A stretch of 64,000 nucleotides of DNA, from positions 372,001-436,000 of the forward strand of contig NZ_SNZA01000004.1 in NCBI RefSeq assembly GCF_004363305.1, written 5' to 3'. Under the pieces are notes generated by a model that was not told where the DNA came from, did not search any database, and saw only the letters and a list, made by a program, of their open reading frames with translations. How positions within the stretch are numbered: the stretch's first letter is position 1; every line of letters starts with the position of its first letter. This DNA comes from Marinomonas communis. Its GTDB lineage: Bacteria > Pseudomonadota > Gammaproteobacteria > Pseudomonadales > Marinomonadaceae. A program made the translations under genes and the position numbers. Positions 7,185 through 15,738 of the stretch are shown piece by piece.

Positions 7185-8564
7185 TTAAGCGTCTTGGTTT
7201 ACGAAGTAGTTCAAGATGAAGCTTGGTAGGTCAGCCGTGTTAACCACTTCCTGTTGCATCGTGTCACGGTGACGAATCGTCACAGGTGCGCCTTCTTGCT
7301 CGATTGTATCGAAGTCAACTGTGATACAAATCGGCGTACCCACTTCGTCATGACGACGGTAGCCTTTACCTACGTTACCTGTGTTTTCGTATAGGATACG
7401 ACCAAGACCTAGTTTTTGTAGGCGGTTCTTAATCGCTTTTGCCGCTTCAACGATTTCAGGCTTGTTCTTCTTAAGAGGAAGGACAGCAACTTTGATCGGT
7501 GCTAGGTGTGGCTTAAGTTTCAGAACAGTACGAGTTGAGCCGTTTTCTAGCTCTTCTTCCGTGTAGGCTTCTGTCATCACAGCCAATACACCACGGTCTA
7601 GACCCGCAGAAGGCTCGATACAGAAAGGTACGATCTGCTTATTCTCTTCCAAATCACGCACCGCTAGCTTAGTAGTAGAGTGCTCGTTCTTCTTAACTTT
7701 TGCAGACAGACCAAACTCTTCTTGCGCTTTGGTGTGGGAACCAAGATCGTAGTCAGTACGGTTCGCAACACCTTCAAGCTCTTCAAAACCATGTGGAAAC
7801 TTGTACAAGATATCCACAGTTGCTTTTGAATAGTGCGCTAGGTCATCACCTGTCACGTATTCAAACTCAATGTTTTCTTCCGCCAAACCTTGGTCTAACC
7901 ACCATTGCTTACGCAGTTTCACCCAAGTGTCGTGCCATTGCTCGTCTTCACCTGGCTTACAGAAGAACTCAAGTTCCATTTGTTCGAATTCACGTACACG
8001 GAAAATGAAGTTACGTGGTGTGATTTCGTTACGGAACGATTTACCGATCTGCGCAATACCAAATGGCAGAGCACGAGAAGTAGAATCCACAACGTTTTTG
8101 AAGTTTGTGAAGATACCTTGTGCAGTTTCTGGACGCAGGTAAGTGTAAGACTCTTCGTTCACCATTGGGCCAACGTTAGTCTTAAACATTAGGTTGAAAT
8201 CACGTGGTTCAGTCACGTTATCAGAGCCACAGTTGTCACATTTTTTGATGTCTTTCATGTGATCCGCACGCATGCGTGATTTACATTCGTGACAGTCCAC
8301 CATTGGATCAGTGAAAGTGTCTTCGTGACCAGAGTATTTGTAGACGTGCTTGTTTTGGATAATCGCAGCGTCTAGACCTTCAACGTCATCACGATCGTAG
8401 ACCATGGCACGCCACCAAGCGTTTTTAAGGTTGTTTTTTAGCTCAATACCTAGTGGACCGTAGTCATAAGCCCCTTGCATACCACCGTAAATCTCACTGC
8501 CTTGGAAAATAAATCCACGACGTTTACAAAGGGAGACGAGTTCATCCATCGTTTTTGCTGGCAT
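7185..8564 (-). CDS. glyS: Glycine--tRNA ligase, single-subunit (alpha2) type
   Basis: A 459-residue class II synthetase that charges tRNA-Gly with glycine. It is the homodimeric type known from archaea, eukaryotes and some bacteria, not the alpha2beta2 GlyQ/GlyS enzyme usual in gammaproteobacteria. Landmarks: [23 protein letters not shown], zinc-like [11 protein letters not shown] and CDNCGSDN, motif 2 [21 protein letters not shown], motif 3 region EPSAGLDRG, and a C-terminal anticodon-binding domain ([26 protein letters not shown]). ATG 8564 is preferred over GTG 8576 because TAAGG sits at correct spacing and the shorter N-terminus fits the family. It has its own promoter and terminator. 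Confidence 0.93.
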   Translation of the reverse strand: MPAKTMDELVSLCKRRGFIFQGSEIYGGMQGAYDYGPLGIELKNNLKNAWWRAMVYDRDDVEGLDAAIIQNKHVYKYSGHEDTFTDPMVDCHECKSRMRADHMKDIKKCDNCGSDNVTEPRDFNLMFKTNVGPMVNEESYTYLRPETAQGIFTNFKNVVDSTSRALPFGIAQIGKSFRNEITPRNFIFRVREFEQMELEFFCKPGEDEQWHDTWVKLRKQWWLDQGLAEENIEFEYVTGDDLAHYSKATVDILYKFPHGFEELEGVANRTDYDLGSHTKAQEEFGLSAKVKKNEHSTTKLAVRDLEENKQIVPFCIEPSAGLDRGVLAVMTEAYTEEELENGSTRTVLKLKPHLAPIKVAVLPLKKNKPEIVEAAKAIKNRLQKLGLGRILYENTGNVGKGYRRHDEVGTPICITVDFDTIEQEGAPVTIRHRDTMQQEVVNTADLPSFILNYFVNQDA

Positions 8565-8637
8565 TTTTAAACACACCTTAATTCGTTAATTTGGAGCGAC
8601 CTGCGCGCAACGGCGTAGCCGATAAAATAAGCCCGAC

Positions 8638-8666
8638 ATTGTACTCTGTGACCTTGATTGACTCAA
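8638..8666 (-). promoter_or_regulatory. Sigma-70 promoter of glyS
   Basis: On the minus strand: -35 TTGAGT (8666-8661), 17-bp spacer, -10 TACAAT (8643-8638), about 74 bases before the glyS start. The leader shows no evident T-box or riboswitch. Confidence 0.65.
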
Positions 8667-8792
8667 TGGCGGACATTTCGAAGATTAGCACGATAAATTT
8701 AAGTAAATGTGACCTCTTTCACATGCGAAAGCATCCAATCTGTTAGATAATACGTAGATACTGTCAATCAGATTTTACGTTCAGGATAAAGT

Positions 8793-9239
8793 ATGCGTAA
8801 TTCTTCTAGCACACTGATCAAAACACTTGGCTTTCTAGGATTGATTCCATTTTTGATCAGCACTATCGCGTTTCATTTTGATTTTTACCATTACGGCTTC
8901 CACGCGCAATCCGTTTTTATCGCTTACAGTGCCGTTATCTTGAGTTTTTTGAGTGGTGCAATTTGGGGACAAGTATTGGAACAGCCTTACCAAGCAAAAG
9001 GCAAGCTGTTACTGATCGCAAGTAATGTCGTTGCTGTTGGGGGTTGGGTTGGATTAATTATTCAGCAACCACACTTGTCGTTACTACTCTTGTTATGTGG
9101 GTATATCAGCCTATTTTGGCTTGAGGTCCGTTGGCTAAAAGCCATGCGCATCGATCAATCGTTCTACCCAAACTTGCGCTTTATTTTAACGATACTCGTT
9201 TGTGCTATGCATCTACTTATGCTGTACCCAAAATTCTAA
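8793..9239 (+). CDS. DUF3429-family integral membrane protein
   Basis: The 148-residue protein has about five hydrophobic segments (roughly 10-28, 38-58, 71-88, 93-111 and 129-146). The pattern LGFLGLIPFL, YSAVILSFLSGAIWG and the ARG/LYS-poor membrane core match the DUF3429 family of small inner-membrane proteins with no assigned activity. It is 17 bases upstream of a DCC-family thiol-oxidoreductase gene, and the two are probably co-transcribed, which hints at a shared but unknown redox or membrane role. Confidence 0.8.
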   Translation: MRNSSSTLIKTLGFLGLIPFLISTIAFHFDFYHYGFHAQSVFIAYSAVILSFLSGAIWGQVLEQPYQAKGKLLLIASNVVAVGGWVGLIIQQPHLSLLLLLCGYISLFWLEVRWLKAMRIDQSFYPNLRFILTILVCAMHLLMLYPKF

Positions 9240-9256
9240 CTGCCAAAGGCTAGCTT

Positions 9257-9661
9257 ATGGTTACGCTGTTCTACGATGGTCACTGCCCGCTTTGTATGAA
9301 AGAGATTTCAGTATTGCAACGCTACAATACTGCTCAGCAATTAACGTTAGTGGATATTCACAGTGATGAATTCGAAACATTGTATCCGCAGATCAGTAAA
9401 GAGGCGGCAGATAGGCTATTACACGCCATTTTAAATAATGGCCAACTGGTTACAGGGTTGGATGCCAATGTGGCGGTTTGGCAAGCAGTCGGTAAGCATA
9501 AGTGGCTAAGAGTTTTGCGTTGGCCCTTTATCCGCTGGTTCGCTGATCGCGGTTATCTTCTATTTGCTAAGCATCGCCATAAAATCTCTTACTGGCTAAC
9601 CGGTCAAGAGCGCTGCGATGCTTGCACCAAGGATAGCTGTCCGCCTCGCTCTCCTAAATAA
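9257..9661 (+). CDS. DCC-family thiol-disulfide oxidoreductase (DUF393, YuxK-like)
   Basis: The 134-residue protein begins with VTLFYDGHCPLCMKE, the DxxCPLC motif that names the DCC family, a thioredoxin-like group thought to exchange thiols and disulfides. A middle GLDANVAVWQAVG and C-terminal RWFADRGYLLFAKHRH also fit. The C-terminus adds a cysteine cluster (ERCDACTKDSC) common in the family and possibly metal-binding or redox-active. It follows the DUF3429 gene at 17 bases, an arrangement seen in other marine gammaproteobacteria. Physiological partner unknown. Confidence 0.87.
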   Translation: MVTLFYDGHCPLCMKEISVLQRYNTAQQLTLVDIHSDEFETLYPQISKEAADRLLHAILNNGQLVTGLDANVAVWQAVGKHKWLRVLRWPFIRWFADRGYLLFAKHRHKISYWLTGQERCDACTKDSCPPRSPK

Positions 9662-9727
9662 GTGATCTAAACCATCCAATTACCACTCCTTTGCGTATTG
9701 AATCAGATACAAGTACAGGAGAATGAA

Positions 9728-10441
9728 ATGCCTTATTCAGTCATTGTGGTCGGAGCGGGTAGTAAAATTGCTCAAGCAATTATTGATCAGTTGATTGCCT
9801 TGGATGATTGTCAGCAAATCATCGCCATTAGTCGTCAGCAGAGCTTTCAACACACTAAAATCACTTCTATACATTGCCAATACGATGAACCCAGTATCGA
9901 AAGCACCTGCCAAGGATTAGACATCCACTTCCCAGTGGCCAACGTTTTTATCTGCCAAGGCATCTTGCATCAAGATGAGCTACAGCCAGAACGTAAGTTA
10001 GAGAGCATTAGCGCCGAGAATATGCTTAAAGTGTTTACCGCCAATACGGTCATCCCTTCCCTGTGGCTAAAAAATCTGACACCTCACCTTAAAAGCACCG
10101 TACCTTGCAAAGTCGCCTTATTTAGCGCCCGTATTGGCAGCATCAGCGATAACCAGTTAGGTGGTTGGTACAGCTACCGAGCCTCTAAGGCTGCTCTCAA
10201 TATGATGGTGAAAACCTTTTCGGTAGAGCTGGCGCGTCGAGCGAAGAACGTCAAATTACTCGCATTTCATCCTGGCACCACGGACACACCTCTTTCTGAA
10301 CCCTTCCAACGCTCGGTTCCCGAAGGCAAATTGTTCACCCCGGAGTTTGTCGCAACACAGCTATTAAGCTTATTGGACTCATTAGAAGTAGACGGTAAAG
10401 CTAGCTATATGGACTGGAATCATCAGCCTATTACCTGGTAA
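9728..10441 (+). CDS. Short-chain dehydrogenase/reductase, C-factor-like
   Basis: A 237-residue Rossmann-fold SDR. It starts MPYSVIVVGAGSKIAQ, giving the GxxxGxG-like nucleotide loop (GAGSKIA), and has the NxxI-type ANTVIPSLW, the catalytic Ser region FSARIGSISDN and the YSYRASKAALN active site (YxxxK). FHPGTTDTPL follows as in the CsgA/C-factor-like group of uncertain substrate. ATG 9728 is preferred to an upstream in-frame TTG at 9698 because ACAGGAG ends six bases before it. It is 66 bases after the DCC gene and may be the last gene of that cluster. Confidence 0.85.
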   Translation: MPYSVIVVGAGSKIAQAIIDQLIALDDCQQIIAISRQQSFQHTKITSIHCQYDEPSIESTCQGLDIHFPVANVFICQGILHQDELQPERKLESISAENMLKVFTANTVIPSLWLKNLTPHLKSTVPCKVALFSARIGSISDNQLGGWYSYRASKAALNMMVKTFSVELARRAKNVKLLAFHPGTTDTPLSEPFQRSVPEGKLFTPEFVATQLLSLLDSLEVDGKASYMDWNHQPITW

Positions 10442-10462
10442 TCAACTTTTTGAGCCCTTCCA

Positions 10463-10478
10463 ATATTGTCGACAATAT
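10463..10478. promoter_or_regulatory. GntR-family operator 1 (prp operon)
   Basis: A 16-bp perfect palindrome, ATATTGTCGACAATAT. It shares the core ATTGTCGACAAT with site 2 and closely with site 3. The TTGT-N2-ACAA form is typical for FCD-type GntR regulators. It lies upstream of the promoter. Confidence 0.8.
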
Positions 10479-10516
10479 ATGGATAAGAATAATATTCCGA
10501 CTACTACCTAAGTCGA

Positions 10517-10528
10517 ATTGTCGACAAT
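10517..10528. promoter_or_regulatory. GntR-family operator 2 (prp operon)
   Basis: The perfect 12-bp palindrome ATTGTCGACAAT ends five bases before the -35 element. Its centre is 52 bp from that of site 1. Confidence 0.82.
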
Positions 10529-10533
10529 CCAAC

Positions 10534-10562
10534 TTGATCTATACTCATATCCACACTATAAA
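10534..10562 (+). promoter_or_regulatory. Sigma-70 promoter of the prp operon
   Basis: -35 TTGATC (10534-10539), 17-bp spacer, -10 TATAAA (10557-10562). The expected transcription start is about 10569, at the edge of operator 3. Operators 2 and 3 therefore flank the promoter tightly, which implies repression. Confidence 0.7.
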
Positions 10563-10569
10563 TAGTCAC

Positions 10570-10581
10570 ATTGTAGACAAA
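10570..10581. promoter_or_regulatory. GntR-family operator 3 (prp operon)
   Basis: ATTGTAGACAAA differs from the site 2 palindrome at two positions. Its centre is 53 bp from site 2 and it overlaps the predicted transcription start, just ahead of the ribosome site AGGA. Confidence 0.75.
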
Positions 10582-10596
10582 AAGTAGGACTTGAGC

Positions 10597-11295
10597 TTGG
10601 ACAAGGTTACACAAATCAAATCAGCCACCCTCTCAGACGATTTAACTCAGCGCTTAACCGCTGAAATCGTGAAAGGTGTTTTACCCCTTGGCAGCAAAAT
10701 ATCTGAACCAGAACTCGCTAAGCGCTATGGGGTCTCTCGTGGCCCGTTACGAGAAGCTCTCGTCAAGCTAGAAACATTAGGGTTGATTACACGCACCGCC
10801 AACGTTGGTGCACGGGTAATCGATCTGAACATAGATGATTTATTGGACACCTACACTTTACGTGAAGCCATGGAAGGTATGGCGGCGCGCTTAGCCTCAG
10901 AGCTCATCAGCGAACAAGAAGTGACTGAGCTTTATAAACTACTCGATGAACATCAGGCTCACCTTGATAGTAACCATGATGAGCACTACGCCAATCAATA
11001 TGGCAACGAAGACTTCCATTTACGCATCATTCACGCCAGTCAAAACAAAAAGCTGATTCGGGTTTTAACCCAAGATTTATACGCCACGATCCGCATGTAT
11101 CGTCGCTACACCGCCGACTCACGCCCCGACCCGCGTCAGGCACTGCGCGAACATAAAGCCATTTTAGACGCCATCGCCAACCGAGAAGGGGATCTTGCAG
11201 AACTATTAATGCGTCGCCACATCAGTCGCGCCGCCAATCTATTAAAAAAAGCGATGCTACAAAACAGCATCTCTCAGGGTAATACTGGCCAATAA
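10597..11295 (+). CDS. GntR-family (FCD) regulator of the methylcitrate operon
   Basis: The 232-residue regulator has an N-terminal winged helix (about 15-75: [40 protein letters not shown]) and a C-terminal FCD ligand-binding domain (about 85-220) with the usual [20 protein letters not shown] helix and metal-ligand histidines. It directly precedes prpB, so it is very likely the propionate/2-methylcitrate-responsive repressor; GntR-type prp regulators are known in non-enteric gammaproteobacteria, where they replace the sigma-54 activator PrpR of enterics. TTG 10597 is chosen as start since AGGA lies seven bases before it; TTG 10591 would leave almost no spacing. Three palindromes around its promoter suggest autoregulation. 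Confidence 0.88.
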   Translation: MDKVTQIKSATLSDDLTQRLTAEIVKGVLPLGSKISEPELAKRYGVSRGPLREALVKLETLGLITRTANVGARVIDLNIDDLLDTYTLREAMEGMAARLASELISEQEVTELYKLLDEHQAHLDSNHDEHYANQYGNEDFHLRIIHASQNKKLIRVLTQDLYATIRMYRRYTADSRPDPRQALREHKAILDAIANREGDLAELLMRRHISRAANLLKKAMLQNSISQGNTGQ

Positions 11296-11320
11296 AGATG
11301 AGGCCTTTGCACGATGTCTC

Positions 11321-11457
11321 GAGCAAAGCCAAGACAAGGCAAAAACAGGCGAGAAAGCGGAGTTTATAACTATAAATGAGCATTTTGAGTCTGTTTTTAA
11401 CGAAGTATTTGGCGAGCGCAGTAGTCGTGCCGAAGTCTCAACAATAAAAAGTGAGGA
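11321..11457. repeat. Palindromic intergenic repeat, copy A (upstream of prpB)
   Basis: About 137 bp filling the regulator-prpB gap, nearly 90 percent alike by eye to copy B before prpC. The left half (AAAACAGGCGAGAAAG...) is an imperfect reverse complement of the right half (...GAGTCTGTTTTTAAC), meeting around the centre TATAACTATAAATG, so the unit can fold into one long hairpin. It has no open reading frame. This looks like a REP/MITE-like dispersed element. Confidence 0.75.
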
Positions 11458-11461
11458 CCAT

Positions 11462-12343
11462 ATGCAGTTAGCATCACCCGGCGCACGTTTTCGCCAAGCG
11501 ATAAAAGACCATTCACCGTTGCAGGTCGTTGGCACCGTCAACGCCTACTGCGCCATGATGGCCGAGCAGACAGGACACCATGCTATTTACCTTTCAGGAG
11601 GTGGCGTTGCTAACGCATCATATGGTTTGCCTGACTTAGGTATGACTGACTTAAACGATGTTCTAGAAGATGTTCGTCGAATCACAGCAGCAAGCACTTT
11701 GCCACTGCTGGTAGATATCGACACGGGCTTTGGTGGCGCATTCAATATCGCACGCACTATCCAGCAAATGGAAAAAGCGGGGGCCGCAGCCGTGCATATT
11801 GAAGACCAAGTACAACAAAAACGCTGCGGACATCGCCCTAATAAAGCGATCGTCAGCCAAGCGGAAATGGTCGATCGCATCAAAGCCTGTGTCGATGCAC
11901 GTTATGACGACAACTTTGTCATTATGGCGCGCACCGATGCCCTTGCGGTGGAAGGTATGGACTCTGCTATCGAACGTGCCGTGGCTTGCGTCGAAGCGGG
12001 TGCCGATATGATCTTCCCAGAAGCCATGCTGACTCTTGAGCAGTATCGTGAATTTGTTGATGCAGTAAAAGTTCCAGTACTTGCCAACATTACAGAGTTT
12101 GGCGCAACGCCATTGTTTAGCCGTGAAGAACTGGCCAGCGCAGGGGTTGACCTTGTGCTTTACCCATTGAGTGCCTTCCGTGCTATGAACCAAGCCGCAC
12201 TAAACGTTTACCAACACTTATTAAACGATGGCCACCAACGCAACGTGGTCGACACCATGCAAACCCGTATGGACTTGTACGACTTCTTGAATTACCACGA
12301 TTACGAACAAAAGCTCGACGCGCTTTTTTCCAAGGAAAAATAA
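11462..12343 (+). CDS. prpB: 2-methylisocitrate lyase
   Basis: The 293-residue enzyme cleaves 2-methylisocitrate to pyruvate and succinate, the last step of the methylcitrate cycle for propionate. It is of the isocitrate lyase/PEP mutase superfamily: [24 protein letters not shown] at the N-terminus, DIDTGFGG (metal-binding), [14 protein letters not shown] containing the KRCGH active-site loop, and [12 protein letters not shown]. Length equals E. coli PrpB (about 296). GTGAGGA lies before the ATG. It is the second gene of the prp operon, separated from its regulator by a repeat element. Cytoplasmic. Confidence 0.95.
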   Translation: MQLASPGARFRQAIKDHSPLQVVGTVNAYCAMMAEQTGHHAIYLSGGGVANASYGLPDLGMTDLNDVLEDVRRITAASTLPLLVDIDTGFGGAFNIARTIQQMEKAGAAAVHIEDQVQQKRCGHRPNKAIVSQAEMVDRIKACVDARYDDNFVIMARTDALAVEGMDSAIERAVACVEAGADMIFPEAMLTLEQYREFVDAVKVPVLANITEFGATPLFSREELASAGVDLVLYPLSAFRAMNQAALNVYQHLLNDGHQRNVVDTMQTRMDLYDFLNYHDYEQKLDALFSKEK

Positions 12344-12416
12344 CCAAATCTAAAATCACCTGAGATCAATAGCAGTAATCAGATATCTCGCTAAAGAGAC
12401 AAATGTAAAGCGTTAC

Positions 12417-12552
12417 GAGCGAAGCTAAGACGAGGCGAAAACAGACGAAAAAGCGGAGTTTATAGGTATAAATGAGCATTTTGAGTCTGTTTTTAACAAA
12501 GTATTAGCAAGCGCAATAGCTTTACCGAAGTCTCGAAAAATAAAAATGGAGA
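12417..12552. repeat. Palindromic intergenic repeat, copy B (upstream of prpC)
   Basis: About 136 bp, the partner of copy A. Shared blocks include AAGCGGAGTTTATA, TATAAATGAGCATTTTGAG and TCTGTTTTTAAC. The differences are scattered transitions and one deleted T. It has the same imperfect dyad symmetry. Both copies end close to the ribosome site of the downstream gene. The 73 bp between prpB and this copy hold nothing recognisable. Confidence 0.75.
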
Positions 12553-12558
12553 TCCACA

Positions 12559-13686
12559 ATGGCTAAAGAACTATCAGGCGCAGGCCTTCGCGGCCAAAGC
12601 GCAGGGGAAACCGCTCTATGTACCGTGGGTAAAACTGGCTCAGGCCTCACCTACCGCGGCTATGATATTGAAGAGCTGGCTGACAAGGCTTGCTTTGAAG
12701 AAGTGGCTCACCTACTTCTTTACGGCAAACTACCTAACCAAGCAGAGCTGGATCATTACAAAACCAAGTTAATGAACCTGCGCGAGCTGCCACAAGCGCT
12801 TAAATCAGCCTTAGAATTGATCCCCAAAGACGCGCACCCCATGGATGTGATGCGCACTGGATGTTCCTTTTTAGGTAACCTTGAAACCGAAACTAACTTT
12901 AGCCAACAACAAGATGTGGCGGATCGCTTATTGGCTACTTTGCCAGCGATCATCTTGTACTGGTATCGCTTCAGCCACGATGGTGTTCGTATCGATACGC
13001 TTAACCCATCGGTAGACAGCTTATCTGGTCATTTCTTGGCTATGCTGCACAGTGACACACCAAACCCTTTACATGAAAAAGTGATGAACGCGTCACTGAT
13101 TCTCTACGCTGAACACGAATTCAACGCCTCTACTTTTACCGCTCGCGTGTGTGCTTCCACCCTATCGGATATGCACTCTTGCATCACCGGTGGCATTGGC
13201 AGTCTTCGCGGCCCACTGCATGGTGGAGCCAATGAAGCGGCTATGGACATGATCGAACCTTGGCAAACACCAGATGAAGCGGAAAACGCCATCATGGGTA
13301 TGCTGGCAAACAAAGACAAAATCATGGGCTTTGGCCACGCTATTTATCGTGAGCGTGATCCACGTAACGACATCATTAAGAAGTGGTCGAAACTGCTGTC
13401 AGATGAAGTAGGTGACACGCACCTTTACGCGGTATCCGAACGTTGTGAAGCAGTGATGTGGCGCGAGAAAAAACTGTTCTGTAACGCCGACTTCTTCCAT
13501 GCCAGCGCGTACCGCTTTATGGGCATCCCAACCAAATTATTCACACCAATCTTTGTGTGTTCACGGGTCACAGGTTGGGCGTCACATGTAATGGAGCAAC
13601 GAGCCAATAATCGCATTATCCGTCCAAGCGCCGACTATATCGGCCCAGAGAAAGCTACTTGGGTAGATATTGCAGAGCGAGACTAG
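12559..13686 (+). CDS. prpC: 2-methylcitrate synthase
   Basis: A 375-residue citrate-synthase-fold enzyme that condenses propionyl-CoA with oxaloacetate to 2-methylcitrate. It has AGLRGQSAGETALCTVGKTGSGLTYRGYDIEELA at the start, HGGANEAAM and FGHAIYRERDPR with the catalytic histidines, and the C-terminal IFVCSRVTGWASHVMEQRANNRIIRP including the aspartate/arginine region. The short length and Y-R-G-Y-D-I start are those of PrpC rather than the longer GltA type. ATGGAGATCC supplies a GGAG ribosome site. It is the third gene of the prp operon, with a repeat element before it and a structured gap after it. Confidence 0.94.
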   Translation: MAKELSGAGLRGQSAGETALCTVGKTGSGLTYRGYDIEELADKACFEEVAHLLLYGKLPNQAELDHYKTKLMNLRELPQALKSALELIPKDAHPMDVMRTGCSFLGNLETETNFSQQQDVADRLLATLPAIILYWYRFSHDGVRIDTLNPSVDSLSGHFLAMLHSDTPNPLHEKVMNASLILYAEHEFNASTFTARVCASTLSDMHSCITGGIGSLRGPLHGGANEAAMDMIEPWQTPDEAENAIMGMLANKDKIMGFGHAIYRERDPRNDIIKKWSKLLSDEVGDTHLYAVSERCEAVMWREKKLFCNADFFHASAYRFMGIPTKLFTPIFVCSRVTGWASHVMEQRANNRIIRPSADYIGPEKATWVDIAERD

Positions 13687-13707
13687 CTCGAGTTCATCAG
13701 AGTAACT

Positions 13708-13919
13708 GGTATTCCAACACTCTACACCGGGCGCGTAATCGTCCCTGATAAAGCGCCCTCTCGCGCCATCCATGGCGCTGGCTTAAGAGTGCTTGGAACA
13801 CCATCAGAAAGAACATTGGGAAAACAGAATTAACAGGCAAGGTGCTTATGCCTTTTCCTAGCGTCAGGATGACGCGCGAGCGCGTTGGGGCAGGACGCCC
13901 CATCCAAGCGGGGAAAAGG
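13708..13919. other. Strongly structured element between prpC and prpD (candidate RNA or mobile remnant)
   Basis: The 294-bp prpC-prpD gap has two multi-branched inverted-repeat units. Unit 1: outer arms 13708-13723 and 13786-13802 (GGTATTCCAACACTCT with its near reverse complement) enclose GGGCGC/GCGCCC (13729-13734, 13753-13758) and the hairpin 13763-13778 (GCGCCAT-CC-ATGGCGC). Unit 2: outer arms CCTTTTCC (13851-13858) and GGAAAAGG (13912-13919) enclose GCGTCA/TGACGC (13861-13875), CGCG-AG-CGCG (13875-13884) and GGGGC/GCCCC (13887-13901). No convincing reading frame crosses it. It could be a structured RNA, an mRNA processing or stability element, or the relic of a repeat. Confidence 0.55.
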
Positions 13920-13980
13920 TTAAGCTCCTTGGACAGCTACATCAGCACAAGCTGGGTAGATACGAATCAGAGGAACCACC

Positions 13981-15465
13981 ATGAGTGCAAATGTCGATTT
14001 AAATAACCGCCCTGAATACGATCAGGTAATCCAAGACATCGCGGATTATGTTTTAAACTTCAAGATTGAAAGCCAAGAAGCCCTAGATACTGCCCGTAAC
14101 TGTTTGATGGATACATTAGGTTGTGGTCTGTTAGCACTTCGCTTCCCAGAATGTACTAAACACCTTGGCCCTATGGTGCAAGGCACTGTGGTACCTAACG
14201 GTGCGCGTGTACCGGGTACATCGTTTGCTTTAGATCCAGTCAAAGCCGCGTGGGATATCGGCTGTATCATCCGTTGGTTGGATTACAACGATACTTGGCT
14301 GGCGGCGGAATGGGGCCACCCATCGGATAACCTAGGTGGTATTTTGGCGGTTGCCGATCACTTGTCTCAGGTTCGCGTGTCTCGTGGCGAAGCACCGCTG
14401 ACCATGCGTGATGTACTAGAAGCCATGGTCATGGCCCATGAGATCCAAGGCGTCATTGCGCTTGAGAACTCTTTTAACCGCGTAGGTTTGTGTCACGTAC
14501 TTTTGGTGCGTGTGGCCTCTTCTGCCGTAGTGGCCAAAATGATGGGCGGTAACCGCGAGCAAATTATGGCAGCGATTTCCCAAGCATGGGTGGATGGCTC
14601 TGCACTGCGTACATACCGTCATGCGCCCAACGCAGGCTCGCGCAAATCATGGGCGGCAGGTGACGCCACCTCTCGTGCAGTGCGTTTAGCGGATATGTCG
14701 CTACGAGGTGAAATGGGCATTCCAGGTGTATTAACTGCGCCACAATGGGGTTTTTACGATGTGTCTTTCTCAAAGACTAATAAAGACCAAAAGCTGAAGG
14801 CATCAGAGGATCGTGAATTTAAATTCACCCAAGATTACGGCACTTATGTAATGGAAAACGTGCTGTTTAAGATCTCATTCCCAGCTGAGTTCCACGCACA
14901 AACCGCAGCAGAAGCTGCCGTCACCTTGCATCCACAAGTCAAAGATCGTTTGGATCAAATCGAGAAAATCGTGATTCGCACCCATGAATCGGCCATCCGT
15001 ATCATCTCAAAAGTGGGCCCACTGGCAAACGCAGCAGACCGTGACCACTGTTTACAATACATGGCCGCAGTGCCATTAGCCTTTGGTAACCTGGTGGCGG
15101 AGCATTACGAAGATGATTTCCACGCGGCTAACCCGATCATTGATGAACTACGTGACAAGATGGAAATCGTTGAAGACGAGCGCTTTACACGTGAATACTT
15201 AGAAGCCGACAAACGCTCTATTGCCAATGCCATCCAAGTGTTCTTTAAAGATGGCACGTCAACCGAAGAAGTTTCTGTAGAATACCCTATTGGTCATCGC
15301 CGCCGTCGCGAAGAAGGTATCCCTTTATTAGAGAAGAAATTCAAAGCTAACTTAGCCACTCGTTTCCCATCGGCCCGAAGCCAACATATTTTTGACCTGT
15401 GTAAAAATCAAACTGAATTAGAGCAAACCGCTGTTCATCGCTTTATGGATCTATTTGTTATCTAG
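13981..15465 (+). CDS. prpD: 2-methylcitrate dehydratase
   Basis: The 494-residue MmgE/PrpD family enzyme dehydrates 2-methylcitrate to 2-methyl-cis-aconitate. Family landmarks: [53 protein letters not shown]-containing middle, [21 protein letters not shown], and a C-terminal [18 protein letters not shown]. coli PrpD is 483 residues. An AGAGGAA ribosome site precedes the ATG. It is the last gene of the operon before a terminator. No acnD/prpF pair is present here, so the hydration step would need a general aconitase elsewhere in the genome. Confidence 0.94.
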   Translation: MSANVDLNNRPEYDQVIQDIADYVLNFKIESQEALDTARNCLMDTLGCGLLALRFPECTKHLGPMVQGTVVPNGARVPGTSFALDPVKAAWDIGCIIRWLDYNDTWLAAEWGHPSDNLGGILAVADHLSQVRVSRGEAPLTMRDVLEAMVMAHEIQGVIALENSFNRVGLCHVLLVRVASSAVVAKMMGGNREQIMAAISQAWVDGSALRTYRHAPNAGSRKSWAAGDATSRAVRLADMSLRGEMGIPGVLTAPQWGFYDVSFSKTNKDQKLKASEDREFKFTQDYGTYVMENVLFKISFPAEFHAQTAAEAAVTLHPQVKDRLDQIEKIVIRTHESAIRIISKVGPLANAADRDHCLQYMAAVPLAFGNLVAEHYEDDFHAANPIIDELRDKMEIVEDERFTREYLEADKRSIANAIQVFFKDGTSTEEVSVEYPIGHRRRREEGIPLLEKKFKANLATRFPSARSQHIFDLCKNQTELEQTAVHRFMDLFVI

Positions 15466-15489
15466 TCCTCAACCTTATCAATTCCCTCA

Positions 15490-15520
15490 AAAGCGCTCAT
15501 TTATTATGGGCGCTTTCTTT
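15490..15520 (+). terminator. Terminator of the prp operon
   Basis: An 11-bp stem with one G-T wobble (AAAGCGCTCAT with ATGGGCGCTTT) and loop TTATT, followed by CTTTT. It starts 24 bases after the prpD stop. The remainder of the gap to 15738 holds no gene. Confidence 0.8.
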
Positions 15521-15738
15521 TAGAAACACTTCTTTAACATTCCCCATTCAAAATCACTGCCTAAAAATGGAACACCCTTCTGAAATCGCATACAAAACAA
15601 TCAACTGTAACAAAGAGTAACGGAATTAAGTGTTCTTTACACTTTTGTAATGGAATCCATTCTCATCTATCGATATAAAGAAAATTGATAATAGATATCA
15701 CCTGGAAATGCTGTAATCACGTAAGGACAAACACCCAC

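Noticed and set aside
8565-8792. Riboswitch or T-box before glyS
   Set aside because: No specifier or antiterminator pattern seen; a plain sigma-70 promoter explains the gap.
11587-12193. Long minus-strand reading frames opposite prpB
   Set aside because: They lie fully inside a clear, full-length prpB in the other strand and show no family pattern.
13582-13903. Minus-strand frames over the prpC end and the structured gap
   Set aside because: Short, no ribosome site, no family match; the frame coincides with inverted repeats.
13708-13919. Integron attC site
   Set aside because: The arms are attC-like in length, but no convincing core site (RYYYAAC/GTTRRRY) was found and no integrase gene is present.
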